Positions 61,335 to 64,000 of a stretch of DNA of 64,000 nt are shown one piece after another. A program made the translations under genes and the position numbers. Positions within the stretch are counted from its first letter, which is position 1. Every line of letters starts with the position of its first letter. The notes under the pieces were generated by a model. That model was not told the DNA's origin. It searched no databases and saw only the letters and a program-made list of their open reading frames with translations. Source of the DNA: an uncultured Bacteroidales bacterium (GTDB taxonomy: Bacteria > Bacteroidota > Bacteroidia > Bacteroidales > Paludibacteraceae); the NCBI GenBank assembly GCA_900317745.1, contig ONHW01000001.1:140840-204839 (forward strand). The letters run 5' to 3'.

Positions 61335-64000
61335 CTATCGAATACGCACGTTTTTCTCCATTGATTTCTTTATACGTTCGCGCAGTTCCTGTGATTGGGT
61401 GTCGGCTTTCTGATACCAGTGCGGACGGAAGTCCTGTGCAAACTTACACTTGGCGAGTTTGATCTTCAGGTCATCCATTGTACCGCTGACGTTCACGCCC
61501 AGATAAATAGGACTGAGTACGTTGATATCGTAGTCGAAAGTCATGTTCGTGTTGTGCCGTCCGCCCAGAGCGACCATGTAGTTGTCCATCTGTACGCAGA
61601 GCGGATAGACGTCGATCTCGTTCTTATATACGGTGATCTCTGCATTGAGCGAGTCGATGCGGTTCTCGGTCTTCTTGTTGAACATCAGCAGTTTGCTGAT
61701 AGTGCTGAAGGTCTCTCCGTCCAAAACTACAAGGTCTTTGCCGGTGAGTGAGGCAGCACCGCGCAAGGTACTCATCTTCGGTTTGTACTGGCTGTTCAGA
61801 TAGGTTTCGGCAGCCAGATGGAACTCTGCAGCACCCTTGAAGCTGCTGAGCATAGGCATCATTTGCTCCAGGTCGGGAATCATGGAGAGCAGTTCGTCGA
61901 TATCCACGTCAATCATGTGGTAGTCCATGCCCAGATACAAGTGGTTCTTACGCGGTGTGCGGTACATAGCCGTGAGTTGCAGTTTGGCAGCCTTGCATAC
62001 AAAACCTACCTCGTCCAGAATCAATATACCGTTGTTGACATAGATGCCACCTTTCAGGTCTTTGGCGTTCTGGTTGAACACATCCACGTCGCGCATGTGC
62101 GTGCGGAGAGCCAGATTGACATCTTTCGGCACGAGGAACGGTTCGGACTCCTTTGTTGTTTGCTCATTTTGTGCAGTGGACTCATCGCTGCTTTCTTCTT
62201 TCGACTCACTGCTTTCGACTTTCGACTTTTGACTATCGGCTTGATCGGTTTCTTCACTGCCTTTGTCGTCGCTGAACCAAGCCATCAGTTGGTTGAGGTC
62301 ACAGTGGTCGGATATAAGTTCCAGTTCGCCCTCCAGGATAGTGTCGTGGCGGAACCATTTGCCAATGTTATGCACGTGACCTTTGAGGTTCAGGTCGGAC
62401 TTGCCGAGTTCGATACGCGAGTTGTCGATATCCATGTCGCGGTTGGAGTAGCTGAACTCGATCGATGGGATAAACACCGGTTCGGGCAGTCGTTGCGGCA
62501 GTTGTACCTCGCCTTTCTTCAGGTTCACTTTCAGGCGCGGATTCCATTGCAGCAGTACGTTCTGTCCTTTGGCGTTGTATCGTGCTGCGGCTTCCAGAGC
62601 GAGTGTGCCTGTCTTGGCAGCCAGTTCGTCGCCCATCTTGGCTTGCAGTGCCTGGGTGTTGATTTTGGCTTTCAGGCGCGGAGCCGACTTGTCTTTGCGT
62701 CCGCCGCTGACCGAAGCCTCGAGTTGTGTGGCTTTCAGTTTGCCGCTTATGTCCTTGAAGAAGCCGTCGAGAGCCTTGCAGTCCAGTTTGGCTTGCAGCA
62801 CGGGCATAACGGTTGTGTCCTTGGTGTTGTACTCGGCGTAAGCATGGAGTTTGGGTGCGTCAATCACGCCGCCCATCGAATCCATCTGTGCCTCAACCGG
62901 ATAGTCTGATTGCAGGTCAACAGCGGCATACAGTACGGGATCTTTCGACAGTACGTCGCCTGCTTCCAGACGGATAGCCGACTTCTGCAATTTTGCTACC
63001 AGCGGCGTAGCCATACTGAAGTCCACGCTCTCGGTATTGAGGTCGATACAAGCCCAGTTCACCTTAGGTTTGCTTGGTGCAGCATTCGGTATCTGAATTT
63101 TGGCGTGTGTCTTACCCAAGTCGGCAACCATCGAATCCATGGCGTAGTGAAGATCGGTCAGAGTCAGGTCGGCATTGATCTTGCCTTTGCCCAGATTCAT
63201 CTTGGTCAGGTCAGCCAGTTTGATACGTGCAGCGGCTGTACCTTTCGCTCCGCCGACAAGTTGCATATCTTTCGGCAGGAAGTATGCAAAGTCCGGGAGG
63301 TTGGCATCGAGTGCAAGTTGCAGGTCGATGAGCATGTCGCCGAGTAGGTCGTTGACTTGCCCTTTGGCTGACAGTTCGCTTTTCTTTGTTTTTGCCGCGA
63401 GGCTGTTGATCTTCACGTTCGATACCTGCCCTTTGTTCAGGTTGAGGTCGGCATCGGCGTTGAGCGATAGGTCGCGCAAGGTATATGGCAGGGGTTTGTA
63501 ACTGCCTTCGCCGTCCTCGAGTGACAGATGGGCGGTTACGCGCGGCATCTGTTCGTTGCCGAACTGTCCTTTGGCTGTGGCATCGAGTTCAAGTTGACCG
63601 TCCACATCCAGGTCTTTGAGACTTTCGGTGAACTTGGCAGGCACGAGAGCGAGCAGCGGTTTGATTTGCCACTTGCCGGTGGACAGGTTGACATCCATAT
63701 CAATCACATCGCCGAGTGTCACGTCGCCGTCCACGCCCAGTTCAAACTCGTTGACAGCCAGTTTGGCTTTGCGGAGCGTGAAGTGCATGTTATCCAGATC
63801 GGCAGCGAGCGGGGCGTTGAGTGCGAGGTGCAGACTGTCGGCATAGGTATCCCCTTTCAGTCGTGCGCAGATGTTGTTGGCGTCCAGTTTGACGCGTATA
63901 TCGTCCCAACTTTCTGCTTTTGCCGACAGTTCGGTGTTGGCGAGCGAGGCGTCGATAGTGTCTTTGGCGTCCACGAACGTTATCTGTCTTGCCTGTACGC
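61335..64000 (-). CDS. AsmA/TamB-like large envelope protein, N-terminus outside the window
   Basis: The frame is open from the stop at 61335 to the window edge (about 888 residues seen), so a GTG at 63974 is not the true start. The sequence is a long run of alternating beta strands typical of AsmA-like lipid-transfer proteins (LSLNADADLNLNKGQVSNVK, LNLKGHVHNIGKWFRHDTIL), ending with an AsmA C-terminal-like region (MDDLKIKLAKCKFAQDFRPH). Such proteins span the periplasm and move phospholipids to the outer membrane, sometimes with Omp85 partners such as TamL here. A low-complexity stretch (QKSKVESSESKEESSDEST) is encoded by the TTTCGAC repeat and probably forms a disordered loop. Confidence 0.85.
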   Translation of the reverse strand, partial: VQARQITFVDAKDTIDASLANTELSAKAESWDDIRVKLDANNICARLKGDTYADSLHLALNAPLAADLDNMHFTLRKAKLAVNEFELGVDGDVTLGDVIDMDVNLSTGKWQIKPLLALVPAKFTESLKDLDVDGQLELDATAKGQFGNEQMPRVTAHLSLEDGEGSYKPLPYTLRDLSLNADADLNLNKGQVSNVKINSLAAKTKKSELSAKGQVNDLLGDMLIDLQLALDANLPDFAYFLPKDMQLVGGAKGTAAARIKLADLTKMNLGKGKINADLTLTDLHYAMDSMVADLGKTHAKIQIPNAAPSKPKVNWACIDLNTESVDFSMATPLVAKLQKSAIRLEAGDVLSKDPVLYAAVDLQSDYPVEAQMDSMGGVIDAPKLHAYAEYNTKDTTVMPVLQAKLDCKALDGFFKDISGKLKATQLEASVSGGRKDKSAPRLKAKINTQALQAKMGDELAAKTGTLALEAAARYNAKGQNVLLQWNPRLKVNLKKGEVQLPQRLPEPVFIPSIEFSYSNRDMDIDNSRIELGKSDLNLKGHVHNIGKWFRHDTILEGELELISDHCDLNQLMAWFSDDKGSEETDQADSQKSKVESSESKEESSDESTAQNEQTTKESEPFLVPKDVNLALRTHMRDVDVFNQNAKDLKGGIYVNNGILILDEVGFVCKAAKLQLTAMYRTPRKNHLYLGMDYHMIDVDIDELLSMIPDLEQMMPMLSSFKGAAEFHLAAETYLNSQYKPKMSTLRGAASLTGKDLVVLDGETFSTISKLLMFNKKTENRIDSLNAEITVYKNEIDVYPLCVQMDNYMVALGGRHNTNMTFDYDINVLSPIYLGVNVSGTMDDLKIKLAKCKFAQDFRPHWYQKADTQSQELRERIKKSMEKNVRIR
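62212..62237. repeat. TTTCGAC repeat inside the AsmA-like gene
   Basis: Three CGACTTT-type units, nearly the same as those at 45750-45775 in rnhB, encoding SQKSKVES in an acidic low-complexity stretch. Confidence 0.7.

Noticed and set aside
1-64000. tRNA, rRNA, CRISPR arrays and insertion sequences
   Set aside because: I looked through the gaps and saw no cloverleaf-like sequence, no regularly spaced direct repeats with unique spacers and no transposase.

Overview
The window looks like a chromosomal segment of a Bacteroidales-type Bacteroidota genome, probably a gut lineage; I cannot name a family. The evidence is a TTTG-N20-TAnnTTTG promoter seen before at least ten genes, a GldB-type lipoprotein, a TamL-type Omp85 lipoprotein, an RprY-like response regulator, the NifU-like/GGGtGRT pair and secreted proteins with a shared C-terminal tail. 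Most genes lie on the minus strand. I saw no rRNA, tRNA, CRISPR array, transposase or integrase.

1-18 kb is an accessory, defence-like region. On the minus strand it holds a TerY-type signalling triad (protein kinase, vWA protein, PP2C phosphatase) followed by a cut-off gene, a Sel1-repeat protein, a small acidic protein, a large protein with an HEMHH zinc-protease-like motif and its partner, a DUF2130 protein, a type I restriction-modification system (hsdM-hsdS, hsdR), an ATPase with a nuclease-like C-terminus and a WYL regulator. Three promoters spread over 11 kb (4.65, 8.96 and 15.35 kb) carry the same inverted repeat TTGTGCAA-N5-TTGCACAA at the same distance from the -7 box. This suggests that hsdMS, the DUF2130 gene and the small-protein/Sel1 operon are regulated together. 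A 0.6 kb stretch full of unrelated short hairpins follows at 18.07-18.65 kb.

18.7-33.4 kb is mostly housekeeping: an FAD oxidoreductase interrupted by in-frame 16-bp repeats, recA, the GGGtGRT and NifU-like genes, an unusual endonuclease/HhH/barrel-like fusion, sufS, an acyltransferase, gldB, lolD, queC, queF, a ComEA-like protein and xseA.

33.4-38.5 kb is a second, AT-richer accessory island and in my view the best candidate for an undescribed system. It encodes pieces of core machinery: a DnaE-like protein lacking the PHP, thumb, clamp-binding and OB parts and with Asn at one metal-binding Asp position; a protein carrying a GyrA/ParC-like C-gate segment; a sigma factor consisting of region 2 only; a small DprA-like protein; a PD-(D/E)XK nuclease; an XRE regulator; and two unknown small proteins. 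Two of its operons share a 33-bp upstream motif (26 of 33 bases identical) and lack the usual promoter.

38.5-49.6 kb holds gtrA, rsmA, corA, an MsbA-like ABC exporter, lpxK, sppA, rnhB, tamL and a TrmH-family methyltransferase. 49.7-50.0 kb has a cluster of DnaA-box-like sites, AT-rich DNA and five 11-bp TAG-containing repeats, so it is a possible oriC. 50.2-56.2 kb has three secreted modular proteins in tandem. 56.4-64 kb has an asparaginase, an RprY-like regulator, a membrane protein, an M3 peptidase lipoprotein and a cut-off AsmA-like protein. Several families of short tandem repeats have spread through intergenic DNA and into gene ends and coding sequence (FAD oxidoreductase, RNase HII, TrmH-family enzyme, RprY-like regulator, AsmA-like protein).
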